Source: a virus. From it: 43,721 nucleotides of DNA. The translations under genes and the position numbers were made by a program. Location: IMG/VR virus record IMGVR_UViG_3300031972_000820, positions 1-43,721 of that record; one strand, written 5' to 3'. The notes under the pieces are model-generated. The model was not told where the DNA came from, did no database searches, and was given only the letters and a program-made list of their open reading frames with translations. This document shows positions 37,164 through 43,650 of this stretch, one piece after another. How positions within the stretch are numbered: the first letter of the stretch is position 1; every line of letters starts with the position of its first letter.

Positions 37164-37925
37164 TTATTTTTCAAATCCTAATACTATTTTAATAGGATTT
37201 ATATTGTAAAGTATATCACCATCTACTAAATCGGTTGCCGAGGTACTGGTAAGCGTTATTTGTGTTGCACTATCAGCTGATGCAACCGTACCAATAAGAC
37301 TATCAGCAGCTGGAGTACCTACTGAAGTTCCAATGTGAACAACATCGCCTGCCGCAAAATGTTCTCTAACATCCATACTTGTACCATCCATTGTTATAAC
37401 TTGAGTTGAAGCAGCTCCCGCAGTTCCAGCCTCAGCTATAGCATTTATAGATCGAAAATCAAAAGAACCACCAGCTATCATAGCTACATATATAGTGTCA
37501 AAACCTACGTTATTACCTGTCGTTGGATCTCCCTGTAACACTAGTGGGGGTGCAGCAGCGGCTGAGTCGGTACCTAATGTAGCTATTGCTGTACTTTCAA
37601 GTGATGCTGATGAAAAGTTCTCTGCGTCAAAGTTCAAAACTCCAATAAAATCATTACTTGGTCTATGATCCAGACCTGCACGAAAACTACCTAAAGAAAC
37701 GGTATTTGTTTTTGAAAAGGCAAGGTGAAAAGCATTAACATTTTCTGTTGGCGTCGCATCACCTTTTGCTCTAATTAACACCGTAGCAGATCTCAAGCAA
37801 GAAGCGCCTTTTGGTATTTCAATAGCTGTCCAATCAACTAATAATTGGTCTGCTGTAGCGGCTCCTGAATGTTGGTCTGAAGCGGATATAGTAAGTAGTT
37901 TTTCTACTGTAAAATATTTTCCCAT
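37164..37925 (-). CDS. beta-rich virion structural protein
   Basis: 253 residues starting MGKYFTVEKLLTISASDQHS. Ala/Ser/Thr/Gly-rich with strands such as LRSATVLIRAKGD and DTIYVAMIAGGSFDFRSI, and a small domain near the end with AAGDVVHIGTSVGT. The sequence style resembles capsid decoration or cement proteins of marine phages. It lies between the holin and the packaging genes. A virion location would need peptide evidence. Confidence 0.6.
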   Translation of the reverse strand: MGKYFTVEKLLTISASDQHSGAATADQLLVDWTAIEIPKGASCLRSATVLIRAKGDATPTENVNAFHLAFSKTNTVSLGSFRAGLDHRPSNDFIGVLNFDAENFSSASLESTAIATLGTDSAAAAPPLVLQGDPTTGNNVGFDTIYVAMIAGGSFDFRSINAIAEAGTAGAASTQVITMDGTSMDVREHFAAGDVVHIGTSVGTPAADSLIGTVASADSATQITLTSTSATDLVDGDILYNINPIKIVLGFEK

Positions 37926-37929
37926 AATT

Positions 37930-38316
37930 TTATTTTTTTACTTTTTCTAATGATCTACCGCCAAAATAAGCGCCGATCACAGTTATTAATACTAATTGCA
38001 AAAGATCTATATAAGAGTCTTTTACGTTAAATTTTATTGCACCTGCGTCTATAAATATCAATAGCATGGTGCATACTATTAAAAAAATCAATACCATTGG
38101 CCTAACATTTTTACTTAGCCAAGAATCTGATTTTAAATCTGCTTCCCAGCGAGATGTTATATTCTTTTCCATCTCTATTTCGTAGTTAGCAATTAATTCT
38201 TTTATTTTTCTTTCTGCTTCTAGCTTTTCTTCACCAGAGGTATGTAGGTTATCTATCACGCTACCAACACCTTTTATAAGTTCTGTTGCTCCACCTGAAA
38301 ATAATTTACTTAACAT
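37930..38316 (-). CDS. three-helix holin
   Basis: 128 residues. An amphipathic N-terminal helix (LSKLFSGGATELIKGVGSVI) and a charged coiled stretch precede the block RWEADLKSDSWLSKNVRPMV, then two hydrophobic helices (LIFLIVCTMLLIFID and LLQLVLITVIGAYFGG), ending SLEKVKK. The W-x-x-D-x-x-S-D-S-W-x-S-x-x-x-R-P pattern before the helices matches the holin family first described from gene-transfer-agent lysis (three TM type). Such holins make membrane lesions that start lysis. The start codon overlaps a 16-residue upstream frame. Confidence 0.85.
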   Translation of the reverse strand: MLSKLFSGGATELIKGVGSVIDNLHTSGEEKLEAERKIKELIANYEIEMEKNITSRWEADLKSDSWLSKNVRPMVLIFLIVCTMLLIFIDAGAIKFNVKDSYIDLLQLVLITVIGAYFGGRSLEKVKK

Positions 38317-38360
38317 TTGCAGTTCTTTTTAAATCGTTTACACTTTTTACACTTTTTCAT
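38310..38360 (-). CDS. 16-residue Cys/Lys-rich micro-ORF overlapping the holin start
   Basis: ATG 38358-38360 to TAA 38310-38312 encodes MKKCKKCKRFKKNCKC, with two CxxC/CxC pairs. It fills the gap between the upstream gene and the holin, and its last codons overlap the holin ATG by seven bases. That arrangement is typical of a leader that couples or tunes translation of the next gene. With four Cys and eight Lys it could bind a metal or nucleic acid; whether it is made as a peptide is unknown. Confidence 0.5.
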   Translation of the reverse strand: MKKCKKCKRFKKNCKC

Positions 38361-38369
38361 AACTTATTT

Positions 38370-38609
38370 TTAATAACTACTACCTCCAGTGTTAGTGTTA
38401 GTAGTTGGAGTTGTTTGTGGTTGTTGTGGCGCGTTTGTATTCAGTGGCATGCCAGTAGCTTCTAAGTGATTTGCACCACCCATATACCCTTGTACACCTT
38501 GGTGGCTGTGAGTATGAAAACCAGTTAAACCGTTTTCACTAGCCCAGTTTAAAGCTTCTTCAACTGTTGAGAATAAAGGTATACCAGCTATAGTTGTTAG
38601 TATTGCCAT
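38370..38609 (-). CDS. small protein with HTHSHQG motif
   Basis: 79 residues from ATG 38607-38609; a start 45 bases upstream overlapping the previous gene is less likely. The core reads TVEEALNWASENGLTGFHTH, then HQGVQGYMGGANH, and the tail is Gln/Thr/Pro/Asn-rich and disordered. The EALxWAxxNGLTGxHTH theme recurs in small proteins of marine phages, function unknown. Clustered histidines suggest metal binding, possibly at a trimer tip. It is two bases from the membrane protein gene upstream. Confidence 0.65.
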   Translation of the reverse strand: MAILTTIAGIPLFSTVEEALNWASENGLTGFHTHSHQGVQGYMGGANHLEATGMPLNTNAPQQPQTTPTTNTNTGGSSY

Positions 38610-38611
38610 TT

Positions 38612-38824
38612 TTATTTTTTTGCAAATTTTTCTACACCACTTATACCGAAGCATCCTAACACTACAAATACAAATGAATCGTATACAAATTCGTTAATTA
38701 TTAAATCTTTACCTACATAACCAGTTACAAGGTCTACTATCATTATCACACACATTATTGAAAATGCAATAAAACCTATGATAGATTTTTCGTTCCAGTT
38801 GTTATTATCTTTAAATATCTCCAT
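38612..38824 (-). CDS. two-TM membrane protein, possible second holin
   Basis: 70 residues from ATG 38822-38824 (MEIFKDNNNWNEKSIIGFIA). Two hydrophobic helices (SIIGFIAFSIMCVIMIVDLV and DSFVFVVLGCFGIS) are separated by a short polar loop, and the end GVEKFAKK is basic. The layout is that of a small holin or antiholin and it lies 300 bases from the three-helix holin. The start overlaps the HExxH gene by 14 bases. An upstream start at 38869 would give an 85-residue form. Confidence 0.6.
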   Translation of the reverse strand: MEIFKDNNNWNEKSIIGFIAFSIMCVIMIVDLVTGYVGKDLIINEFVYDSFVFVVLGCFGISGVEKFAKK

Positions 38825-39242
38825 TTCCACCATTATTTGCGTCTTCTTCCCAAGGAAAACCAGTATCACCAGCTTCTTTCCACTGACCGTCTACAAGTAT
38901 TGAATCAACACCGTTAATATCTTTTCTTTCAAATCTTTCTCCATTATACATAATATTATTGTCATCATAAGCCAACTTACCAAGCTTCATATCCGTAGCA
39001 TGTCTCATTTCATGGTTTATAACTTGACGATATTCATAGCTTCCTGGTATTATATTTTCGTTAACATATATAGTTCCATCCATATTAGCTTCACCCATAA
39101 CACCTTCATTTAATGGTACTCTAATAATAGGTGTGCCAGGTATAGAGCCTTCACCACCAGCTTGTTTACCAAAACGCATTTTTGTTTTGATCTCACCGCT
39201 AACAGCATAATTACCTCTATTTTTTCCTAGTTTAAATCCCAT
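38811..39242 (-). CDS. small HExxH metallopeptidase-like protein
   Basis: 143 residues. The motif HEMRH (in YRQVINHEMRHATDMK, about residue 77) gives two His ligands and the catalytic Glu of a zincin; a downstream Asp or Glu could be the third ligand. A preceding strand GTIYVNENI acts as the usual edge strand. No signal peptide. The C-terminus is acidic (PWEEDANNGGNGDI). It lies beside two membrane proteins and the holin, so a lysis-linked or virion-processing protease is possible. The gene starts with a one-base overlap (TAATG) with the upstream wHTH gene. Confidence 0.65.
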   Translation of the reverse strand: MGFKLGKNRGNYAVSGEIKTKMRFGKQAGGEGSIPGTPIIRVPLNEGVMGEANMDGTIYVNENIIPGSYEYRQVINHEMRHATDMKLGKLAYDDNNIMYNGERFERKDINGVDSILVDGQWKEAGDTGFPWEEDANNGGNGDI

Positions 39243-39682
39243 TATCTATCTTTATCTTTTATCATATCATCTATAGCTTTATTATAAACTTTATCTGTAT
39301 ATGATTTATTATTGTAAAATACACTTCTATCTGAAGTTGGTAGGTCTTCCTCACCTAATAGTATTCTGTATATCCTACTAATTACTTGTGAACATTTAAA
39401 CGAGGTTTTAAATACAGAGTACATTATAGTAGTTCTGTTTCTGTGTCTCCACGTTTCTATCCACCCATCTCTTTTAAGTCTTTCCCAACGGTTTTTATCC
39501 CAACTCATAGTGTAAACTCCGTCAATAAAATCCTTTCGTGTAAATCTTCCTTTACAATCTAAATAAATTAATAATTCTAAATCTGCATCTTTTAACCCGT
39601 AAGTTTTACAGACCCACTTTCTAGTGAGCCTGTAATACTTAAGGATATTCATATCACGCAAATCTTGCGCGGTTAACCTCAT
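39242..39682 (-). CDS. winged-helix-like protein, possible transcription regulator
   Basis: 146 residues. The region LRDMNILKYYRLTRKWVCKT, LKDADLELLIYLDCKGRFTR, then SWDKNRWERLKRDGWIETWR fits a winged helix like MarR-type regulators: a helix pair, a recognition helix, and a wing with RNRTTIMYSVF. A Lys/Asp-rich C-terminal part follows. It is basic overall and has no membrane segment. In the late arm it could regulate late transcription or bind phage DNA. Confidence 0.65.
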   Translation of the reverse strand: MRLTAQDLRDMNILKYYRLTRKWVCKTYGLKDADLELLIYLDCKGRFTRKDFIDGVYTMSWDKNRWERLKRDGWIETWRHRNRTTIMYSVFKTSFKCSQVISRIYRILLGEEDLPTSDRSVFYNNKSYTDKVYNKAIDDMIKDKDR

Positions 39683-39685
39683 CTA

Positions 39686-40075
39686 CTATGATAATGCAGC
39701 AGCAGGTGTGATCGCTCCAACAGCTGTAACTTCTGATACAGCGTAAGTGCTTGATAAATCATCTGCAACTACGATGAAACCATCGTGGTGTATACCGCCG
39801 TTAGCAGCTCCAGCAAATAATCTAGCTAAAGCAGTCATAGCATCTTTGTGATCGTTTGTTCCAACAGTTAGCACAATTGAGTCGTTGTTTGCTACGTTAC
39901 CATCTTGGCCGTCAGATACATTTCTGATTTGAGGCGTGTAAAAAATAGTTAACGCAGTATCACTTGTTGGGTGCATACCTTTAAAACTAGATAAAGGAAT
40001 ACAACACGATTGAGCTGAATCATCGTCATCTGCTAGAGTAGCTTGTGTACGAAAGTACAAATAAACTTCTTTCAT
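39686..40075 (-). CDS. small Ala/Thr-rich protein, probable virion component
   Basis: 129 residues starting MKEVYLYFRTQATLADDDDS. Beta-rich with ALTIFYTPQIRNVSDGQDGN, SIVLTVGTNDHKDAMTALAR and a short GGIHHDGFIVVADD strand. It ends AVGAITPAAALS. The composition suits a decoration or cement protein. It is separated by a 71-base A/T-rich gap from the GroES gene and is read in the same direction. The family is not recognised. Confidence 0.6.
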   Translation of the reverse strand: MKEVYLYFRTQATLADDDDSAQSCCIPLSSFKGMHPTSDTALTIFYTPQIRNVSDGQDGNVANNDSIVLTVGTNDHKDAMTALARLFAGAANGGIHHDGFIVVADDLSSTYAVSEVTAVGAITPAAALS

Positions 40076-40146
40076 TTTTTTTGTTTTTTAATAATTAATA
40101 ATTTGTTTTTGTTTTTAGGTTCTGGGGTTTTGGTTTATGGTTTAGG

Positions 40147-40404
40147 TTAATCTACTAGAACAACATCGCCATCACGAATAACCCTATAAAGAGTATCTTT
40201 CCATGATATGTCGTGTCCAGCATGTTTATCGTAATATATCGTATCACCATCTTTTAAACCTTCTACAAGGTTTCCGCACGATATTATTTTTGCTTTTATA
40301 TAACGGTTGTCTTGATCAGTTTCATCTGTCATGATCAACCCAGCAACCTTTTTAGGTTCTGTCTTTATTCTGTCTACTATAATGTATCTATTGATTGCTT
40401 TCAT
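40147..40404 (-). CDS. groES: co-chaperonin GroES
   Basis: 85 residues starting MKAINRYIIVDRIKTEP, a short GroES. The core strands are present: VAGLIMTDE (a mobile loop region shorter than in bacteria), IKAKIISCGN, then LKDGDTIYYDKHAGHDI with the conserved G-D and Y-D-K, and the closing LYRVIRDGDVVLV. Bacterial GroES is about 95 residues, so the loop is trimmed. Its start lies inside the tail end of groEL (17-base overlap), so both are read from one message. It caps the GroEL ring. Confidence 0.87.
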   Translation of the reverse strand: MKAINRYIIVDRIKTEPKKVAGLIMTDETDQDNRYIKAKIISCGNLVEGLKDGDTIYYDKHAGHDISWKDTLYRVIRDGDVVLVD

Positions 40405-41953
40405 TTGTTCTCATGTTTGAAATTACACAATCTGCAGATATAATCGTTGATACTACACTTACTGCATTTTTAAGTGCTGACTTGGTAACTAACACTGGAT
40501 CTATAATACCAGCTGAAATCATAGTAGCATCTTCTCCTGTTACTACATCTATGCCTTGACCTTCTGGTTCGTTATGTTCTACATAGTCTATACCAGCATT
40601 TTCAAGTACAGTGTAAAAAGGAGCTTTTATAGATCTTAGTAGTATCTCTTCACCTACCGCTTTAGCGGAGATTTTCTGAGAGGCATTTAATAGTGCAACT
40701 CCGCCACCTGGTACAATACCTTCTTTTAAAGCTGCTTTTGTAGCATAGATAGCATCTTCAACTCTATCTTTCTTTTCTTTAAGTTCAACTTTAGAATCAG
40801 CGCCTACTTTTACCATACCCACTGATCCTGATAGCATAGCTAACCTTTGTCTATGTTTCTTTTGTATAAACGGGTTTTTCTCCCATTTATCTATAGTTTT
40901 GTTAATACTAGCTATTCTTTCCTCCATTTCATCTTGTGGAGTCTCTATAGTAAGAACTGTATTTTTATCGTCAGTTATAGCTGTATAAGCAACTCCTAGA
41001 CAATCTATATCTATAAGATCTAAATCATCACCAAGTTCTTCGTTTATAACTTTAGCACCTACAAGAAAAGCAAGATCTGCTACTGTATCATCTTTAGTAG
41101 GACCAAAGCCTGGCAAGTCAACTATATTAACTTTTATATTACCTTTTACTTTATTCATAAGAAGTGCAGCTTTAACTTGCTGATCAACTGGAGCTACAAT
41201 TAACAAAGAACGTTTGTTTTTTATAACATGTTCTAATATCTTTTGTATTTTTCTTATATTAGGTATTTCTGAAGATACTATTAATACTAATGGGTTATCA
41301 AGCTCACATATCTGCTTGTCCTTATCAGTAACGAAATGTGGAGATGTGAGTCCTGAATCTACTTGTACGCCGTCAACTACTTCGACATATGTTTCTTCAG
41401 TTGGTGACTCTTCCATTAATACCACACCATCCTTACCTACTTTAGTATAAGCTTCTGCTATAATCTCTCCTAGCTCCTCATCATTATTACAACTAATTGA
41501 ACTAACAGATCTCAGCATATCGCCCTCGATCTTTACAGAAATCTTATCTAGGTAATCATTAACCTTTGTAAGACCGGATTTAATCCCGTCTTTAATTTCT
41601 CTAATGCTAGCATCGTTTTTGCTAACCTCTTTTAATAGTGATTCAGCAAGGACGGTAGCTGTAGTAGTACCATCACCTGCTTCTCTCACTGTGTTTCTAG
41701 CAGCTTCTTTAATAAGGGTTGCACCCATATTTTCAACCGGGTCAAATAAGACAACCGATTCTGCTACGGTTACTCCGTCTTTTGTTATGACCGGGAGTCC
41801 TCTGGCGTCTTCGTATATAACGCACTTTCCAGATGCTCCTAGGGTTGATTTTACTGCTTTAGCTAGTTTTTCAACGCCAGCTACTATTTTACTATTTGCG
41901 TCATTGCCAAAGTTTACGTCTTTGACAATCTCGCTTGGTTGATTGTATTCCAT
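40388..41953 (-). CDS. groEL: chaperonin GroEL
   Basis: 521 residues. Key ATP-site parts are present: ITKDGVTVAESV (with the D of D52), GDGTTTATVLAESLL (with D87) and RVEDAIYATKAALKEGIVPG (with D398), plus GGGVALLNA. The C-terminus ends in NMRTNESNQ, without the GGM-repeat tail of bacterial GroEL, and the total is about 27 residues shorter. The ring presumably folds phage capsid or the giant tail proteins. It is directly followed by the overlapping groES, the same pairing as in bacteria but in reversed order. Confidence 0.95.
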   Translation of the reverse strand: MEYNQPSEIVKDVNFGNDANSKIVAGVEKLAKAVKSTLGASGKCVIYEDARGLPVITKDGVTVAESVVLFDPVENMGATLIKEAARNTVREAGDGTTTATVLAESLLKEVSKNDASIREIKDGIKSGLTKVNDYLDKISVKIEGDMLRSVSSISCNNDEELGEIIAEAYTKVGKDGVVLMEESPTEETYVEVVDGVQVDSGLTSPHFVTDKDKQICELDNPLVLIVSSEIPNIRKIQKILEHVIKNKRSLLIVAPVDQQVKAALLMNKVKGNIKVNIVDLPGFGPTKDDTVADLAFLVGAKVINEELGDDLDLIDIDCLGVAYTAITDDKNTVLTIETPQDEMEERIASINKTIDKWEKNPFIQKKHRQRLAMLSGSVGMVKVGADSKVELKEKKDRVEDAIYATKAALKEGIVPGGGVALLNASQKISAKAVGEEILLRSIKAPFYTVLENAGIDYVEHNEPEGQGIDVVTGEDATMISAGIIDPVLVTKSALKNAVSVVSTIISADCVISNMRTNESNQ

Positions 41954-41983
41954 GTATTAAATTAAATTTGATTAAATTTTACT

Positions 41984-42277
41984 CTATTCGAAAGTTTTTA
42001 CAACCTTTGGCCCTTTCGTAGCCTCTAATTTGTCAGCGAAGTGCTTTACGCTGCCATTTATGGCTGTCTCCGCTCCTTCTATTGTCTCTCTACGTGTAAC
42101 ATCTTGCCATTCGTCTTCCTTGTCGGGATTTAAGCACTCTGTTTGGTAAAATCCATTAGGTAATTGGGTTATTCGCCAGTTTTTCTTCTCAGCAAGATGT
42201 TTCCAATGGTTAATTGTTGTTTCATTTGGTTTTAGGTTGCCAGTGTATGTGCTGGTCTTGTAGTATAAATAAGTCAT
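41984..42277 (-). CDS. conserved small protein of unknown function
   Basis: 97 residues starting MTYLYYKTSTYTGNLKPNET. It reads as a compact mixed alpha/beta domain with TTINHWKHLAEKKNWRITQL, PNGFYQTECLNPDKEDEWQD, then ETIEGAETAINGSVKHF. A single Cys and several Trp. Genes of this general form accompany phage chaperonin and structural genes in marine viruses as I recall them, but no function is known. It sits 30 bases before groEL and 44 bases after the basic protein. Confidence 0.65.
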   Translation of the reverse strand: MTYLYYKTSTYTGNLKPNETTINHWKHLAEKKNWRITQLPNGFYQTECLNPDKEDEWQDVTRRETIEGAETAINGSVKHFADKLEATKGPKVVKTFE

Positions 42278-42321
42278 TTTTTGGTTTTTTTGGTTAATTT
42301 GACTAGGTTTAGGGTCTATCC

Positions 42322-42558
42322 CTATTTTTTCTCTTTTTTAGTGCCCTTACCATCGTTACCGCGGTTGGCCTTAACGGATTTAAACTTACCATCTTTATGA
42401 TCGTAGTCCATACCCTTAATATTTTTACCTGCTTTTAACGCAGAGCGTCTCTTTCTTTGGTTTTCAGCCTTTTTTTTACGTCTAGCCGGTGTCATCGCGG
42501 TTTTTTTATCGCGAATAGCTTTCATACGTTTAGCTGTGGGTGAGAGTTTCTGTGTCAT
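42322..42558 (-). CDS. small basic protein
   Basis: 78 residues, Lys- and Arg-rich, with SPTAKRMKAIRDKKTAMTPA and KKKAENQRKRRSALKAGKNI, and a C-terminal block GMDYDHKDGKFKSVKANRGN ending GTKKEKK. The DYDHKDGxFKSVxxNRGNDGKGTK block recurs in marine-phage small proteins. Nucleic-acid binding is likely from charge. The D-H pair hints at an HNH-like remnant, but no complete HNH motif is present. It is separate from the other basic cluster at the left end. Confidence 0.65.
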   Translation of the reverse strand: MTQKLSPTAKRMKAIRDKKTAMTPARRKKKAENQRKRRSALKAGKNIKGMDYDHKDGKFKSVKANRGNDGKGTKKEKK

Positions 42559-42592
42559 ACGTAGTATGATTACATATTTAATTCACTATTTA

Positions 42593-42907
42593 CTAAAATG
42601 GTATTGTAACTACTATAGAACCAAACGTAGAACCTATTATATCAGCTATAAGATCACCTTTCTCAGCACCACCGTTTCTAGCATCATATATCTCTTTGCC
42701 AATACCTATAGCCATACCTGTACCTATACCTATTAATATAGCTTTTCTTTTGTTACCAGTTTTCTTTAACACATAGCTAGTAGTAGCAGATGATATAATA
42801 TAAGTATATCCTACATGTAACTGCTTATCTTGATGTAAAGACAAAACATTTAAGCTTTGTGCATTGCAACTTATACTTATTAGTAGTAATCCTATTATTC
42901 TGACCAT
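42593..42907 (-). CDS. exported YfiM/DUF2279-like membrane protein
   Basis: 104 residues. Signal peptide MVRIIGLLLISISCNA, cleavage before Gln17. The mature part reads DKQLHVGYTYIISSATTSYV, then GIGTGMAIGIGKEIYDARNG and GDLIADIIGSTFGS, the D-K-x-x-H, K-E-x-Y-D and D-L-x-A-D-x-x-G arrangement of the YfiM/DUF2279 family of envelope lipoproteins. The Cys in SISCNA does not match a standard lipobox, so a lipoprotein is doubtful. Role in phages is unknown; an envelope or lysis function is plausible. It overlaps the upstream secreted gene by 13 bases. Confidence 0.6.
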   Translation of the reverse strand: MVRIIGLLLISISCNAQSLNVLSLHQDKQLHVGYTYIISSATTSYVLKKTGNKRKAILIGIGTGMAIGIGKEIYDARNGGAEKGDLIADIIGSTFGSIVVTIPF

Positions 42908-43350
42908 TTATAAATCCTATTATTTTTAATGTACATTATACCTTTAGGTATAGAAGTAAGCTCTCTACCTAATAAGTCATATATTTTGTTGTTTAATAAT
43001 ATTGGATTTAATTCATTAACATGTGTAACTGTATTAACTAGTTGCCACGCACCGTTTACAAACACTACATACTGGCATGTATCACACATCCACACTGGTG
43101 ATAGGTCATAACATACTTTAACAGTATCAAGCATATTTACATCAGGAAACATACCTACATCACCACTTGCTGAGTAACACTGCTCTGTATCACAAACTTC
43201 CCACATAAACGTTACACTGTCAGTTGAGTTATTAGTACCTATAAGTGTTAACGTCTGTCCACCACTTATACTATATGACACTGAGTCACACACTGTCTGT
43301 GCGCTCACGTATGTAGTACATAGTAGAAAGATTGCTATAAGTTTATTCAT
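42895..43350 (-). CDS. secreted Cys-rich protein with T9SS-like tail
   Basis: 151 residues; first gene of the minus-strand arm. Signal peptide MNKLIAIFLLCTTYVSA, cleavage before Gln18. A central domain holds eight Cys within about 20-92 (VCDTEQC, YDLSPVWMCDTC). The C-terminal part from about residue 110 has KIYDLLGRELTSIPKGIMYI with DLLGR at 125-129 and ends NNRIYKWSE, which resembles the type A C-terminal signal of Bacteroidota type IX secretion (the DLLGR and KGIxYI elements). Only the tail, about 40 residues, matches. It probably reaches the cell surface of the host. Function unknown. Confidence 0.75.
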   Translation of the reverse strand: MNKLIAIFLLCTTYVSAQTVCDSVSYSISGGQTLTLIGTNNSTDSVTFMWEVCDTEQCYSASGDVGMFPDVNMLDTVKVCYDLSPVWMCDTCQYVVFVNGAWQLVNTVTHVNELNPILLNNKIYDLLGRELTSIPKGIMYIKNNRIYKWSE

Positions 43351-43465
43351 ATATTTATAGTTACTCGAATATGATTTTATTTAAAGTGTGACAATTGCCT
43401 GTTACTATCTACTATTAACTAGCTAATGTCACAAAAAGTATTGTAAATATTGGGGTATAGTGTAG

Positions 43466-43479
43466 CCCCCCCTCCCCCC
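43466..43479 (-). other. G-tract on the minus strand (possible G-quadruplex)
   Basis: C7-T-C6 on the plus strand gives GGGGGG-A-GGGGGGG on the minus strand, in an otherwise AT-rich region. Such a tract could fold as a two-layer G-quadruplex or mark an origin, cut site or transcription block. It is not part of any coding frame. Confidence 0.5.
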
Positions 43480-43571
43480 GGCACTAGTCACAAATTAAAA
43501 ACGCTTTTCTTTAGCCCCACGGGCCCATTTTCATTATCATTTCCTTAAAAGTTTTTAGCTTTTGTAATACA

Positions 43572-43595
43572 GACTAGTCAGAGCACAAACTAGTT
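43572..43595. promoter_or_regulatory. paired palindromes, candidate operator
   Basis: GACTAGTC (43572-43579) and AACTAGTT (43588-43595) are perfect 8-base palindromes with centres 16 bases apart. They lie 55-80 bases upstream of the plus-strand start, with another ACTAGT at 43483. Paired palindromic half-sites at such spacing are typical for dimeric repressor or regulator binding. Whether a phage protein (for example the wHTH protein at 39242) binds them is unknown. Confidence 0.4.
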
Positions 43596-43650
43596 ACGAC
43601 TACACCCAGATAATATATACAGATAATAACTAACTAAACTAAATACTACT

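Larger units (their letters stand above)
43351..43650. promoter_or_regulatory. divergent intergenic control region
   Basis: The 300 bases between the minus-strand arm and the plus-strand gene hold no convincing ORF. They contain two GC clusters unusual here: C7-T-C6 at 43466-43479 and the GGGCCC palindrome at 43521-43526. Three ACTAGT sites lie at 43483-43488, 43573-43578 and 43589-43594; the last two are perfect 8-base palindromes 16 bases apart. GTCACAAA occurs at 43428-43435 and 43487-43494. This is the expected place for divergent promoters and operators; no clear Bacteroidota TAnnTTTG element was found. Confidence 0.6.

Noticed and set aside
42310-42324. TAGGG/CCCTA hairpin at the end of the basic protein gene
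   Set aside because: Five pairs overlapping a stop codon and no U-run in the reading direction.
43501-43550. Minus-strand 9-codon frame starting near 43541 (MIMKMGPWG)
   Set aside because: Too short, no neighbour coupling, and it runs through the GC-rich palindrome, which better fits a control element.
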